A stretch of DNA of 64,000 nt, from positions 1,260,696 through 1,324,695 of the forward strand of contig SDOX01000021.1 in assembly GCA_004565275.1 (NCBI GenBank). Reading direction: 5' to 3'. The stretch comes from Nannochloropsis salina CCMP1776. Taxonomy: Eukaryota > Sar > Eustigmatophyceae > Eustigmatales > Monodopsidaceae. Of this stretch, positions 11,945-23,206 are shown one piece after another; position 1 is the stretch's first letter; every line of letters starts with the position of its first letter. Both the position numbers and the translations under genes were made by a program. Below the pieces are notes generated by a model. That model searched no databases. It worked only from the letters and a program-made list of their open reading frames with translations, and was not told the origin of the DNA.

Positions 11945-13761
11945 TTATATTCCTCTTCTTTTTGACGTAGCGTCTTCTATCGGCGAAAGTTTCGAAATGG
12001 AAGATGCCAAGGCGGACTCGGGCCCATTTTCTGCGAGCTTCCAGTCATCCGGAGACAAAAGATTCTCATCCAAAGGAAAAGTAACATCAAAACCTGCCTT
12101 TAATCCGAGGAGGTGTTTGACATCGCGGGCGATCGTCTCAGTCATAGAAATTAAAGGCAACTGTTTGGTGCTTGCACAAAAGGGCTCCTCAATCAGATGT
12201 CCGATCTCCTCGCTGGTTATTAGGAGGGAAAGTAGAATGATATGATAGTATTAGATAATGGAGATTGTACAATTATCTGCAAAAATCATAATTTTACGCC
12301 AAGCGCCTTCGAATGCATTTCAATTTCCACAAGCCCACGAAAGATATTCAAGAAATCGGGCATATCGATACAAGCAATCTCTTCAAGCAAAAATCTGACA
12401 GTTTCTAAACCCTATCCCGCTTCACAAAGGTTCAACCACTTGGATTCTGCCCTCCTTTTTTCTCTCCCTATGTGGCGTACATAGAAAAGAGCCCCCAACA
12501 GACAATGCCCAGCACTGGCGCGGTGAAAATTTCCAGTTGATGGACGAGGACAAATGGGAGTGTGAGCGTGTAGAGGGACAAAAAACGGGAAGTGTGGCGG
12601 GAATAGGAGGCAGGGACGGGTGTAAGGAGGATCCGTTCGGCCATGCCTGTAGAACATTAAAAAAGATGAAATTATAGGGAGGAGAGGTGGATGAACTACA
12701 ACAAGAAGATGGTTAGATTATTCTCGCACATCAATGATGTCTACAGCTCGTCCTCCGTCCGGCTGCTCCTCTGTTTGCACTTACCTAAGCAATTGACGAG
12801 GTCACCAACAAGCTGCTCTAAATACAAAGCATAGAAGTCCGACCGGGCCTCATTGTGACTGACCGCTTCATTAATCAAGTAAGTCAGTTTCATACAGACC
12901 AGGGCAGGCGGACACGTATCCATCCTAACTTGATCCGCCTCCCAAGAAGGTAGAAGGGTTTCCAACTCGGTAGACACTATGTTGCGTTGCAGATGGGCGC
13001 GCAAGGTGACTGCAAAGGCAATAATCAGCATCGAAAAGCGGGCGTGGTACCGTTGATCCAAAGCAATGCGCCCTGTACGGGCTAGATTTCGGCATATATT
13101 TGTGACGCTACCCCATACCTTACGCGCCTCCCAAAAACGATCGTAAGCGGCGCTGTGGAATCGGGGAAGAGGAAGGAGAGACGAAAGTGACTGGTGAGAA
13201 CATGAAGGACAGTCCGGAGGGCAAGGAGCAATCTCCAAAACCCGAACCAATTTTCCCTCCTTCACAGACAACTTTCGGACGCGCTTCTTACTTGGTCCGA
13301 AACACAAGCAAGAGGCCTAAGGCGGTAGACATGATTTGGTGAGGAACGGGAGATATGTCGGAGCCGATGTGCCATTGGGGCATGCTCTCGTAGACTCCCG
13401 TCACTCCGGTTGCCCAGGCAGTGTTAAAGAGTAAGTGCCCAGAGATCCGTTTCACAATGCGGGAGTCGAAGAGGGAACGTAAGTTCTCCGCCCAGTCTGA
13501 CGATTTATACCGTTGGGGCGGATCGAGGAGGGCCGTAACGTGGGACTTTGCACGTCGACAGCCAATGTGGTTCACAAAAAGATTGACAGAGGGATTGGAA
13601 TGACAATTATGAGGCCGGAACATTACGTGCTGGCGTGTAAAGGAGGAGCTGGCTGCATGAAATGGAAATATCAATGCGATCGAGGAGGCGCAACTGACAA
13701 GGCAGAAAAATACGAGGTGAGCTGCGACCAAGACCTCGCCACGGGGAGGTACGCTGCTCAT
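11945..13761 (-). CDS. Bestrophin-like anion channel, probably plastidial
   Basis: Four exons are read on the minus strand: 13761-13292, 13152-12785, 12646-12481 and 12212-11945. All have GT...AG borders and matching phases, giving 423 residues. Family motifs cross the junctions: LLLVFRTN joins AAYDRFWEARKVWG, then NCLGMAERIL, TPVPASYSRHTSRFLSLY, and finally GxxS-M-IEEIGHLIEEPF. These are hallmarks of the bestrophin/UPF0187 group. Algal and plant members are thylakoid chloride or bicarbonate channels (VCCN1, BST). The chosen ATG opens with a hydrophobic stretch (LVAAHLVFFCLVSCASSIAL) followed by a Ser/His/Phe-rich region, consistent with a signal plus transit presequence. An in-frame ATG at 13989 would add 76 residues, including an Arg run, and is less likely. 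Bicarbonate versus chloride transport cannot be told from sequence. Confidence 0.9.
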
Positions 13762-16173
13762 TGCTCTTCTTCTTCTTCTTCGTACGCAACAAACTGTGCT
13801 CTTCGTAGCCAAGGAGGGAAGTATTGGTGACAAAGAAACCTCGCTGATACGCTTTTTATGCTCGGCGCCTCGCATGTGTAATTGATGCAGGAAGTCGTGC
13901 GGTGCATTGGCTGCGATGTCCATCCTGTCAATGCCGAGAAATGCTGAGGAATCTTCAGTCAAAGCCATTCTTACAAGGAAATTAGACAATTCACCTTCAC
14001 TTCGCGCTGATTTTTATGTTTAAGAGCCATATGCATGTATCCATAGAATATCGACAACGGTAAGCGGCAGTAAAACGAGGAGTAATAGGGCTGATAGATA
14101 TTGCTATCAAAAAATGCTCCAACATTGTTGGAAATAAGACGTTAGGGGCCATTCAATCCCAGTAGCGTACGTATCCGACAGTGCCAGATGCGATACCCTT
14201 GCTAGCTGAGTGCCGTGAGTGCAATTTGGGGTCTCGAGCTTGCTGTCTACGCGTACTCCTTGACGTCTTTTTCGCGCAATTTTCCCCAAATAACATGAAC
14301 GCTTTGTGTGTTGAATTTCTCCTTGAAAGGTCGCAAGGACACCATCAGGAGCATACATCATCCATTTAATCATGAATTTTGAATAGTAAGTCCAAACATA
14401 ATTTACATCCCATATTTTTTGGTAATTTGAAGCCCAAAAATCATATTTCTGGTCAATGTGAGTCAATTTCGACGCACAGCTGCGGCAGAAGGTATCGGAG
14501 GTTGACTTAAAGGGAACAATCAATCGATCGATATACCGTTAGCCCGTCTTGTTCTGGTAATTGCACTTTCGTATGGAAAGCAAAGAGTAATTTGTGTCAA
14601 GGACGTGCAATTTACTTCAAACACGAAAACGCTCAATTAGGGCTAGGGCTGGTATCGACAGCAAGTCAACGGTTATATAGTTAACAAAAATGTGAGTGGT
14701 ACGACTAGAGGAAGGGGATATAAAATCCATGCAACCTCTCCTACCGGCCCATGTGAGGCTTTTGTTTGGTGTTCCTTTATAAGAACGCAAGCACAGACTG
14801 ATCGAGGGTAAGTGCTTCGAGCGATCCTTTTGTAAGTTCCAATATGTGGCAGTAAACGCAGGGGTAAATTACAAATTTCGCGTGTCAACGGGAAAAAGTA
14901 TACCCACGTACTCAAACGATACATCTCCCAGTTCCTAAGAAATCATGGAATTGAGTGGTCGCTGGCCTTAAAGACAGGCATCCTGTGGGATCGAGAAACA
15001 CCATCTGCGTCCTGTGAGAGAGACGGCACAATCGCGGAGGACAGGAGCGGGTCCTCGCCTTGCCGATGCCATGCAGTTCAGTCCTTCTTGTTCATGTCCT
15101 TCGGTATGGTTTCGACGCAACCTTTGCGCGGGAGCACTGCAAACTGATAAATCATTGGAGAATCGTATGATTATTTTGCATGATTCTAATTTCAGTGCAC
15201 AATTACCCTCCAGGTTTACGACGTGTACCATGCTACTATGGGCCAAAATATTGTGAAAGTTGTCCTTCTGCTGCTTTTACGCCCATCACGGGAAGTTTTT
15301 TACTTCAGATTTTTCACAAGAATCTTGAAATTTTAGAAGATTATTCTGTTTCGATAGATATCCTTTGCGATTTGTGGAAGGGACAGCATTACGATCAGGC
15401 CCCGAGCCCATGCTCTGTAGAGCCGGATAGGTGTCTGGCAATTACCTCAAGCAGGCCATGACGAGTCATCACCCTGCTCACGCATTTGACAAGCAGTACA
15501 ACCGTCGATTAATTGATTACTTCGTCGTCTGCGGACTTTCGCACCACAATCCTCAAATTGGTATGTCAAGACGCTGATACCTCTTGGGCCCTGTTCGATA
15601 TGTAACTCGCGATGGCGTAGGAGAGGAATGATGGTGATGTCACATCATGCATAAAAACCAATTCGTATAATTAGACAAATTTCTCCTCAGCTTTGTCTCG
15701 AGTAGCCATAAATGTTTTCCATGCTCGCCCTAACCCCCCCTTAATGCCCTGTCAAACAGAGATCGAAGCGCTGGATGGTTCCGGGGAGCCATGGTGCGAT
15801 ATTGTTCCGACCAGTCCATCCGAAATTACTCCGCATTCATCGATGCCAATATTCCCTGTTATGCCGGAGGCGAATCGGCTGAGCTCTGCCGTCGTTCCGG
15901 CGTCCCGCCTGGTAGCACGGCAAGACATTATGGAGATTAGCATCCACATGCCGGTTCGTGCAGGCTTATATCTGTCAAGGGCGCTTTTGAAGATATCTTT
16001 ATTAGTCATGATGGTGACGTTATATCCTAGTCGATGGAAAGCGACACCTGTAGGATCGTGTGTAACCTTTTCTTATCATTTGCTCAACGCGCTTGTATAC
16101 ATATCGACGTCTTAAACCTTGTCATGACTATAAATCAATTACTTCCTTATTCTTTTGGGCCATTTTAAAACAG
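13762..16173. other. Intergenic; possible unrecognised minus-strand exons
   Basis: AT-rich with no recognised family. Three minus-strand open stretches have coding-like composition: 14107-14523 (138 codons, Trp/Tyr-rich), 14968-15246 (92 codons) and 15752-16009 (85 codons). They could be exons of one unknown gene, but consistent splice junctions could not be built. The plus strand is also open at 15693-16115 and might hold 5' exons of the DENN gene. Confidence 0.3.
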
Positions 16174-19100
16174 GACGAAATCCTACCCCCAAAATATACA
16201 ATTATAGCCCAAACTATCGGCGGTAACGAGGCTGACCTGGACAGCAAGAGCTACTTTGCACGGGGCAGCCACGGTGCTTTCCTCTGCTACATCCGCCGCG
16301 GGCCCCAGGACTTGGGGCCGGCAATAGCGGATGTAATTATATTGGCCAAGAACGAGTCTGTACCTGCAGGATTCGAGCTGGTCGCAACCACTGTGGGTGG
16401 CAAACCTATAAAAGAAATCACCTTAGCGGTTCGACGCCAGCGATACAATGCCTCCCACCGCTATTTTGAAGATCGAGCAATTACTGGACTTTATTTGTTC
16501 TGCCCGGGCAAAGGAGAAGCCCCCCCCAACGACTATGGGGGTCATGGACACGACGCGGACCTGAGGGCATCAGAGGAGGGAACATCCCGCCCCCCGACCT
16601 GCCGTGAACACCCACTTTCCGCCTCGTCTTCTTCTTCTGCGTCATCCTCGTCGTCATCATCAAGTTTCAAGTCTCCTTCTCGGTACCAAGATTCTGGCAA
16701 TGGTTATCACGTCGTTAAGGGGGAGGTCTCGTTTAAAGCTGGGAGCAGAAAGCAATTGATTCTAGCCTACCGGAAGACTCCATGTCCTACAGGCCTCTGC
16801 GAAGTCACCTACAAGGGCGAGATGCTGGACCGATTTCCCGCACGTGACCACCACGATTTCGCTTTACCTCATGACGTGTTGCCGATGTTTTCCTATCCGA
16901 AGGGCATTCGGATCATGCGTGTGCGGACAGACAAGCCCCCTGAGCCATCCTATTGCTCCTATGTTTTGACGGATGAACACGGACGAAATTACTACGTCGC
17001 ATCTTTGTCCTTCTCGGAGCCCTTATCTCCTTCTATGACCGTTCAGACCGAGCTCGCGATAAAGAAAGAACTGATTCGGCGCGGGCGCTTCAAAGAACAT
17101 TTGGAAAACGTTCTAGAAAGATGCTTAGTGGACGAACGAAAAAAGTTTCAGAGGTACGGAGGAGGAGGAACAGGGCCACAGCTTCAACCTCATCTTCACT
17201 CACAATACCGCCAGCGTTACTTGTTGGTTGCACCCAAAGTTCTGATGTGCGTCTCTCATTGGCCAGTCTTCGCATTTATGAAAAAGTGGTTGTCACAAAT
17301 TTACGTGCTAGCCATGACACAAAATCCGATTCCATTGGAACGCTGCATTCAGCATTTTGTAACTACGCTTCCAGTTCCCGAGGCAGGAGGAGCACCGCTG
17401 AAATTTCAGTTACACGATATGATGGAGCCAATCATACTAGTGCGGCCCCGGCTCCAAGGACTTCCTTTCGTAGACCTGAGTTTCTCGACTTTATTTCAAT
17501 GCTTGGACGTCGGCAACGTCTTAACCGTTCTGGCGTTGCTCCTGCTAGAGCGGAAGGTCTTGGTGACTGCTAAGCATGAATCGGTTTTGACCGATGCAAT
17601 GGAGGCTTTAAGAGCGTTACTATTTCCGTTTAAGTGGGAATCATGTTACGTGCCACGTATGACAGAAAGCATGCTGGGTTGCGTTGAATTTCCTGGTGCA
17701 TTTTTTTTAGGGTTCCGCGATGATGCGGACGAGGAGAACTTGAGCGCGGACCGCGACTGGAAGGGAGATAGTGGAGGTACGACTATGCTGGGCAAAGTAC
17801 ATGACTTGCTTTGCAATTGCGACGATGTTGTGTGGGTCGATCTCAGCCGCAATTTACTTACGTCGGCATCGCCTCTGTTGCCCGTTACCTTCAAGAGTCT
17901 GCCGTCCGAACTGCGACAAACGTTGCAAAAGCGTTGGAACCTTGCGCTTGCCGCGGCTGATATTCAACCCGGGGCCGGATTTAGTTCAAATCCAGACCAG
18001 GACTTAGATTTCCCGGGTCTAAGCCTAGCCTCACAACCGATTCTTCATCAGAAACGGACCCCGTTGAATGACAGGGCAATCCGTGATGCAGCCTTGTGTT
18101 TTATGCTTTCACTGTTGAATGGATATCGAGACTATTTAGTAGCACCTGATTTGCGCCAGGGTCACCGGGAGCTCTTCAATAAAGTGGCGTTTCTAAAACA
18201 TTGCGTGGAAAAAACGAGACGACCTTTCATGGTGAAGCTCATGACCACCCAGCTATTCTCATCATTTATTCAACGTCGCACCGAGGCCTCCGACCCTCAT
18301 CTCTTATTTTTCGACAATTGCATGGTCTCGTATACGAAAAGTCCTGAGGTTTGGGATCATTCTCGATTCGCACTGCATTATTCGTCAGACGAAGGATCAA
18401 ATGCCGAGGGACACGCAACGCCGAAGGACAAAATCGATGCCACATCGCCTGCTTCCCCCTCTTCAAGCATGCCTCAGCCATTACTCGTCGATCGCGTGGA
18501 AAACATGGAAATGGCAGCTTCCTTTCCTTCACACGTCAACAGCCCCTCCTCAAAGATGATGGCTGAACGATCTGCCGCCTCATTTGACGCGCCCACGCCT
18601 AAAACATCTTTTTCTAGTCTCCTTTCTTCTTCCTCGTCATCCTCGCATTCATCAACCAAGTTGGTCCCCACGGTACTCGTCGAAAATCCACATGAGGATT
18701 TGAATGCATACGCGAAAGAAAGAGGATTGCCAGCATCTCAGAAGTCGATGGTACGTTTATCATCTTCGATACCACTCTCGTCTTTCTTGTCATCCTCTCC
18801 GCGTTCAGCAGTTCTGCCCCGCCTTGCCAAGTCTCCTTCGCGAATATCCACCTACTTCGTCCAAAACCAAGAGCAGACTCTATCTGAAAAGGGGGCAACC
18901 GACGTGGACCGACCGTCGGTGGAGGGTCTCTCAGAGGGAAGCTTATACAGCTATTGCGACCATGGGTATCTTGCTTGGCCGAAGCAATTGAATGTCGAGC
19001 TATATTTAGACACAAAGCTGACAAATTCTCAAAACGGCTACTGGAACTCTGAGGAAAGTATGCTTAGCCACAGTCACACAAGTGTAAGCCCCACTAACAA

Positions 19101-21885
19101 CTGCGCCAAGCACCACTACCTCGACGATGGTCACATGGCCGGACTGCTCTTGACGCGGACACACCTAGAATTGTCACAAGATGAACAAGACGTGAACCTG
19201 CATTCCGCTGGATTGGGATGCAATTCAGAGTTCAGGAAACGGTGGGCGTTGGACTTTTATAGCTCCTGGTTTATGTGCCTTCCGTTGCTTGTCCGATCGG
19301 GTCGTAAGGAAGAAAAAGAGAAACTCATCGTGCAGGCTTTTGGAGTGCTGGCGGCTATGCAAAGGGACCATCGTATTGCGCCCGATGAGACTATCTATAG
19401 GGCTCTACTGGTTGCTATTGTGCGCTCAGGAGACGCCCACTGTCATCGCTCTGACGCGGTGCATTTATTGCGAGAGATGACGGCACTTGACATTAAGCCA
19501 AATGCCATCACATATGGACAATACACGCGAGCTATTGCCGAAGACTACGCCCGGAAAAACATAAAAGCTTTGTCTCAGGCAGATCTACTCACTTTCTCAA
19601 TCTATGAGCTGCTGCGTAAGCGGCGATCATCGCTGTATATAGATTATTTGGATGAGTCGCAAAAACATCTCAGGGATCTTGGAAGTGAATGGCGGCGAGG
19701 TTTGTCACTTGACAGGAGCACAGATGGAAATGATCGATCACCATCAGCATCCCTACACCATCGGTTGAGGTCGTCGCCAGGCATCACTCAGAGTTCGTAC
19801 CAATTTCGAGAAGATCATGATCAGTCCAGGGCAGACACGCTCAAAGCTATTCGTCAAAGTCATGCCACCGTCGGAATGTCGTGGTCCTTTGCAGCGCGCG
19901 ATGATTTGGAAAGCTCACTGCACAGCCTTCAGGATTTCAGTTTTGTTGCGATCTCGAATGACGTGCCATGCGAATGTGGGTATTTGATGTTGGAGGAAGA
20001 AATCATGGGAAAGTGGCATGTAGAAGGAGGGCACGAAGACTTGGCCAGTGTCACCTGCACTGCTTGTCACAGAGCATTTCAACCGCAGCTACACGTGCGT
20101 TGCTCTTCATTCGATGCTAATTTCCTGTACTACGCATTTCCCGGAAATGACACCTCTTTGCATGAAGATAAAAGCTACGCAGAGATAAGCCCTCTTCATG
20201 AAGAGAAATCCAAACCTGGAAACGCTGTCACCGCCAACACTGATCCTAATCTCCCCAGATTTCTTAAGACGGGAAGACTTGTCGAAACCAAGGGCCTCAC
20301 CTCAAATGCAAACTTAAATGCAACAGCTGCGGGTCATGAGAAATGTGAATTTGAAAATGAAACGTCCACGACTGACAATGACAGACTTCAACTCCACGAC
20401 CTTAATCGGCTTCTTCTCCCATACCTGGTCAAGTATATGACGCAGCATAGATCACAATTTACAGAAAACTCGATGACTGCGTTAGTCGAAGAATACGTGG
20501 GACGGACATTGTCAAGCGCCGACGAGCTTAGTGACGGAGTAAAGTCGAACTACAAGTTTCATACGACAGAGACACAAAGCAGAAGCGTTGGTGCTGAAAG
20601 CACAGTAGCGGACTTTGCCCCCGATGTGAGCTCTTCTGATCGAGGTTCCTTGGCATCCACCGAAACATTCCGTTTGTCTCGACGCGTGGGGAAGATATTT
20701 ACACGCTCATCTTCTTTAGAAGGCGACGGCCATGGGACGAGAAAAAGTCTCGAGACCAGCACCAAATCCTCTCAGGTACATACCACTCCTTTAAAACAAT
20801 CGAAAGCAGATATGCAATCGCTATTTTCCCGGACAATAGAATGTTGCTATATGAGCCCTGCAGCCCTGCGCCTGGGTTTGGAGTGCTTGATCAAAGAATA
20901 TGGTGAACGTGCCCTTTATCGTGAAGAGATGTTAGCATTATGTCCGGAACTATTCTGGAATTTGGCATGGTATTCAACGCGCTTCGGGCTTCCATTACCG
21001 CTTGCGGTGCCGCTAAATTCTGAAATAGGAAATTTGCATGCCGCCGGCGTCCCTGTGCATCTGCTTTTGGTCAGTGGATCAGACAAGGTCGCCGTCGACA
21101 AGGCCGTTCATGCAGCAATTTTGATATTTAAAACCCATAATGAGAACTTGATAATGCAGCAGCTTTATCATGCGGTGAACGAATCTGTGAGGACTTCATA
21201 TTCAAGTAGTGCAGGATTAGGGGCAGGGTCGTGTCCCGACATGGTATGCAGCAGTCTGGATGCTCTCACCTTATCCAGCTCAAGCACAACCTCGGAAGGA
21301 TTTACAGGTCACCACAGAGACCGAGTGAAATTGAGAACAGAAGAAGCGATGAATCTTATGATAAATCAAGCTTTTATGAATTTTAGGCAAGGAATGCTTA
21401 CAGACGTGGCTGGGCTGACAAACGAAGCTTTGCATAAGTACACAAGTAATCTGCTGGAAAATGTGAAAGACACCCCCTTAGGCTGGCTGAAACAACTGGT
21501 GCATATGGCTTTCAGAGACGAACGGGGCCTCCTGCCGGCAGTCCGCTTCTTCTTAATACAACGTAGAGACGGACACGATCCTCTTTTCCAACAAAGCATG
21601 TATCGTGTCTTGTATTTTTTGGCCACCAAGACGGATGTCGCAAGTGCACATCACCAAAACCAACCAACGGAAATCGTGGGATTTAAGAGAAGAAAGGGGC
21701 ATGAAGGAGGCAGGGAGGGCAATGAGCCTGCCACGTTCTGGACTCTGTACGCAAAAGCATGTGAAGATATCAAAGAGCAACGGCATGAACTAGTCGACGA
21801 AAGGTTCACTTTGAACGTCCCATTAGATGCAGCCCCACTTAAAATCGATAAAGCAGATTACTGGTCTTTTCCACAACTCTCATAA
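16174..21885 (+). CDS. DENND4-like Rab guanine-nucleotide exchange factor
   Basis: One long exon of about 1,900 codons begins after an acceptor at 16173 (TTTTAAAACAG). The first exon or exons lie upstream and were not found, since no suitable ATG precedes the domains. Order: MABP beta-prism (about residues 1-120), uDENN (~205-285), cDENN (~350-520), dDENN (~630-715), a Ser-rich linker, PPR-like helices (~1050-1130), a zinc ribbon with CECG and CTAC pairs around EEIMGKW, and a C-terminal block with ELFWNLAWY. MABP-DENN-PPR plus this zinc ribbon and WNL block is the DENND4/CRAG layout. In animals this family activates Rab10, promoting GTP loading for membrane traffic. The target Rab here is inference. 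It lies upstream of the GPCR gene on the same strand, with no evident functional link. Confidence 0.9.
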   Translation, partial: DEILPPKYTIIAQTIGGNEADLDSKSYFARGSHGAFLCYIRRGPQDLGPAIADVIILAKNESVPAGFELVATTVGGKPIKEITLAVRRQRYNASHRYFEDRAITGLYLFCPGKGEAPPNDYGGHGHDADLRASEEGTSRPPTCREHPLSASSSSSASSSSSSSSFKSPSRYQDSGNGYHVVKGEVSFKAGSRKQLILAYRKTPCPTGLCEVTYKGEMLDRFPARDHHDFALPHDVLPMFSYPKGIRIMRVRTDKPPEPSYCSYVLTDEHGRNYYVASLSFSEPLSPSMTVQTELAIKKELIRRGRFKEHLENVLERCLVDERKKFQRYGGGGTGPQLQPHLHSQYRQRYLLVAPKVLMCVSHWPVFAFMKKWLSQIYVLAMTQNPIPLERCIQHFVTTLPVPEAGGAPLKFQLHDMMEPIILVRPRLQGLPFVDLSFSTLFQCLDVGNVLTVLALLLLERKVLVTAKHESVLTDAMEALRALLFPFKWESCYVPRMTESMLGCVEFPGAFFLGFRDDADEENLSADRDWKGDSGGTTMLGKVHDLLCNCDDVVWVDLSRNLLTSASPLLPVTFKSLPSELRQTLQKRWNLALAAADIQPGAGFSSNPDQDLDFPGLSLASQPILHQKRTPLNDRAIRDAALCFMLSLLNGYRDYLVAPDLRQGHRELFNKVAFLKHCVEKTRRPFMVKLMTTQLFSSFIQRRTEASDPHLLFFDNCMVSYTKSPEVWDHSRFALHYSSDEGSNAEGHATPKDKIDATSPASPSSSMPQPLLVDRVENMEMAASFPSHVNSPSSKMMAERSAASFDAPTPKTSFSSLLSSSSSSSHSSTKLVPTVLVENPHEDLNAYAKERGLPASQKSMVRLSSSIPLSSFLSSSPRSAVLPRLAKSPSRISTYFVQNQEQTLSEKGATDVDRPSVEGLSEGSLYSYCDHGYLAWPKQLNVELYLDTKLTNSQNGYWNSEESMLSHSHTSVSPTNNCAKHHYLDDGHMAGLLLTRTHLELSQDEQDVNLHSAGLGCNSEFRKRWALDFYSSWFMCLPLLVRSGRKEEKEKLIVQAFGVLAAMQRDHRIAPDETIYRALLVAIVRSGDAHCHRSDAVHLLREMTALDIKPNAITYGQYTRAIAEDYARKNIKALSQADLLTFSIYELLRKRRSSLYIDYLDESQKHLRDLGSEWRRGLSLDRSTDGNDRSPSASLHHRLRSSPGITQSSYQFREDHDQSRADTLKAIRQSHATVGMSWSFAARDDLESSLHSLQDFSFVAISNDVPCECGYLMLEEEIMGKWHVEGGHEDLASVTCTACHRAFQPQLHVRCSSFDANFLYYAFPGNDTSLHEDKSYAEISPLHEEKSKPGNAVTANTDPNLPRFLKTGRLVETKGLTSNANLNATAAGHEKCEFENETSTTDNDRLQLHDLNRLLLPYLVKYMTQHRSQFTENSMTALVEEYVGRTLSSADELSDGVKSNYKFHTTETQSRSVGAESTVADFAPDVSSSDRGSLASTETFRLSRRVGKIFTRSSSLEGDGHGTRKSLETSTKSSQVHTTPLKQSKADMQSLFSRTIECCYMSPAALRLGLECLIKEYGERALYREEMLALCPELFWNLAWYSTRFGLPLPLAVPLNSEIGNLHAAGVPVHLLLVSGSDKVAVDKAVHAAILIFKTHNENLIMQQLYHAVNESVRTSYSSSAGLGAGSCPDMVCSSLDALTLSSSSTTSEGFTGHHRDRVKLRTEEAMNLMINQAFMNFRQGMLTDVAGLTNEALHKYTSNLLENVKDTPLGWLKQLVHMAFRDERGLLPAVRFFLIQRRDGHDPLFQQSMYRVLYFLATKTDVASAHHQNQPTEIVGFKRRKGHEGGREGNEPATFWTLYAKACEDIKEQRHELVDERFTLNVPLDAAPLKIDKADYWSFPQLS

Positions 21886-22138
21886 GATGAAAACTTTGAG
21901 AAACGTAGGCGACATGCTTAGGTAATAAAGTCAAAATGCGAATAATTTCTTGATGAATTCATTTTGTAACAGCAACACAAATTTTATTTCTTCTCAAAAT
22001 TTTTCGACTTCTGTATTGATGGAATTATAGTGGAAATTTTCAGAACTTCTTGCAGGTCATATGTGAATATTGTAGAGGGGTGATCAAGTCCCTCTACGGT
22101 ATTACATAATATCGCATTTCCTCTAATCTTCCTCCACC
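21886..22138. other. AT-rich intergenic DNA
   Basis: Region between the DENND4-like stop and a possible minus-strand ORF. It contains T-rich stretches expected of a 3' UTR. Nothing else was seen. Confidence 0.5.
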
Positions 22139-23206
22139 CTAGCTATTCCAGATACCCAACTTTTTTGACACATCTTCTGCGTCTATTTTCAATCGGCTGT
22201 ACCAAAAATCTCCATCACTGTTAAAATCTTTAAAACTTAATCGTACATCTCCGTAATCAATCAACGACCATGGGCTTAGCGTTCCTGGACGTGACGGACA
22301 GAGAAGTAACTTTTGTCCTTTTCTAGCTACATGCGTATTTTTAAACATACACAACCTCAATAATTTATGATAAATTCGACTTTTTGTAAGGTATCTAACG
22401 CTTATCGCTTGGGCACTCATGCACAACTAGTGTTAGAATATAGAAAGTTAACCTCCAGAATCATTCGAGCCCGTGAAACACACCTTTTACATGTTAATTT
22501 CGAGAATTGCATCCAAAATCTTGATGAAAACAAAATAAATTTTTTAGATATCAGCTCTTTAATACAGTATTGATTTACCATACTGACTACTTTCATAACT
22601 TATGTACTTTCGCCCAGCGGCGGTACAACTTATTTGTGGCTAACGAAAAGCCGTTACGCATCAGCTGCCATCGCCAAAGAATCGTTACTGTACAAAATAC
22701 GCTTTTTTCCGACTTATTCTTGGCAAATATTTAGTTGTTTTTTTGAGTTGTCTTTTACGATGAGACAGCATATTTCTTGTCTACAAGATGCTGATGAAAG
22801 GATGCCGGCTGAATTGAGAGTCTTTACTACAATCTCGAATCTCTCGGCAGGAAGTGATTGTCTGGGCATTATCCTAGCTTGCAATTAATTGAAGCCCTAA
22901 ATTATGTAAAATTACAGGCCATCCTCCATTTTACCCAGGTTTCATGATTAATTCATCTAACTCCCGATATGGTCGCCGCATCGTTTTATTCTTCACCGCT
23001 TTTCTAGCTGCTTGGTGCTGTTCCATGTAAGTCGGCGTTCTTTTTAACATTCCCTTTCTACACGCAGCACGACATTCATCACGTAACACCTTCAATTTCT
23101 TGAAAAAATATAGTGCTGACAGTGCCATTTTAGCTCTCAACATACGTGCAAAAAAGGTATCATCCGCTTTGTCTGATATGCGCTCAAATGAGCAACAATA
23201 TCTCAT
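22139..23206 (-). CDS. Possible small minus-strand gene, unknown
   Basis: Two minus-strand open stretches look coding. The first, 23206-22931, encodes a Lys/Arg-rich helical segment from an ATG and ends at a GGTAAAAT that could be a donor. The second, 22426-22139, encodes 95 residues with a mixed hydrophobic and acidic C-terminus. A joining exon is not clear, because the acceptor at about 22898 leads quickly to a stop. No family was recognised. The first stretch overlaps the N-terminal codons of the GPCR reading frame on the other strand (23178-23206), so at most one of the two starts is right. Confidence 0.25.
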
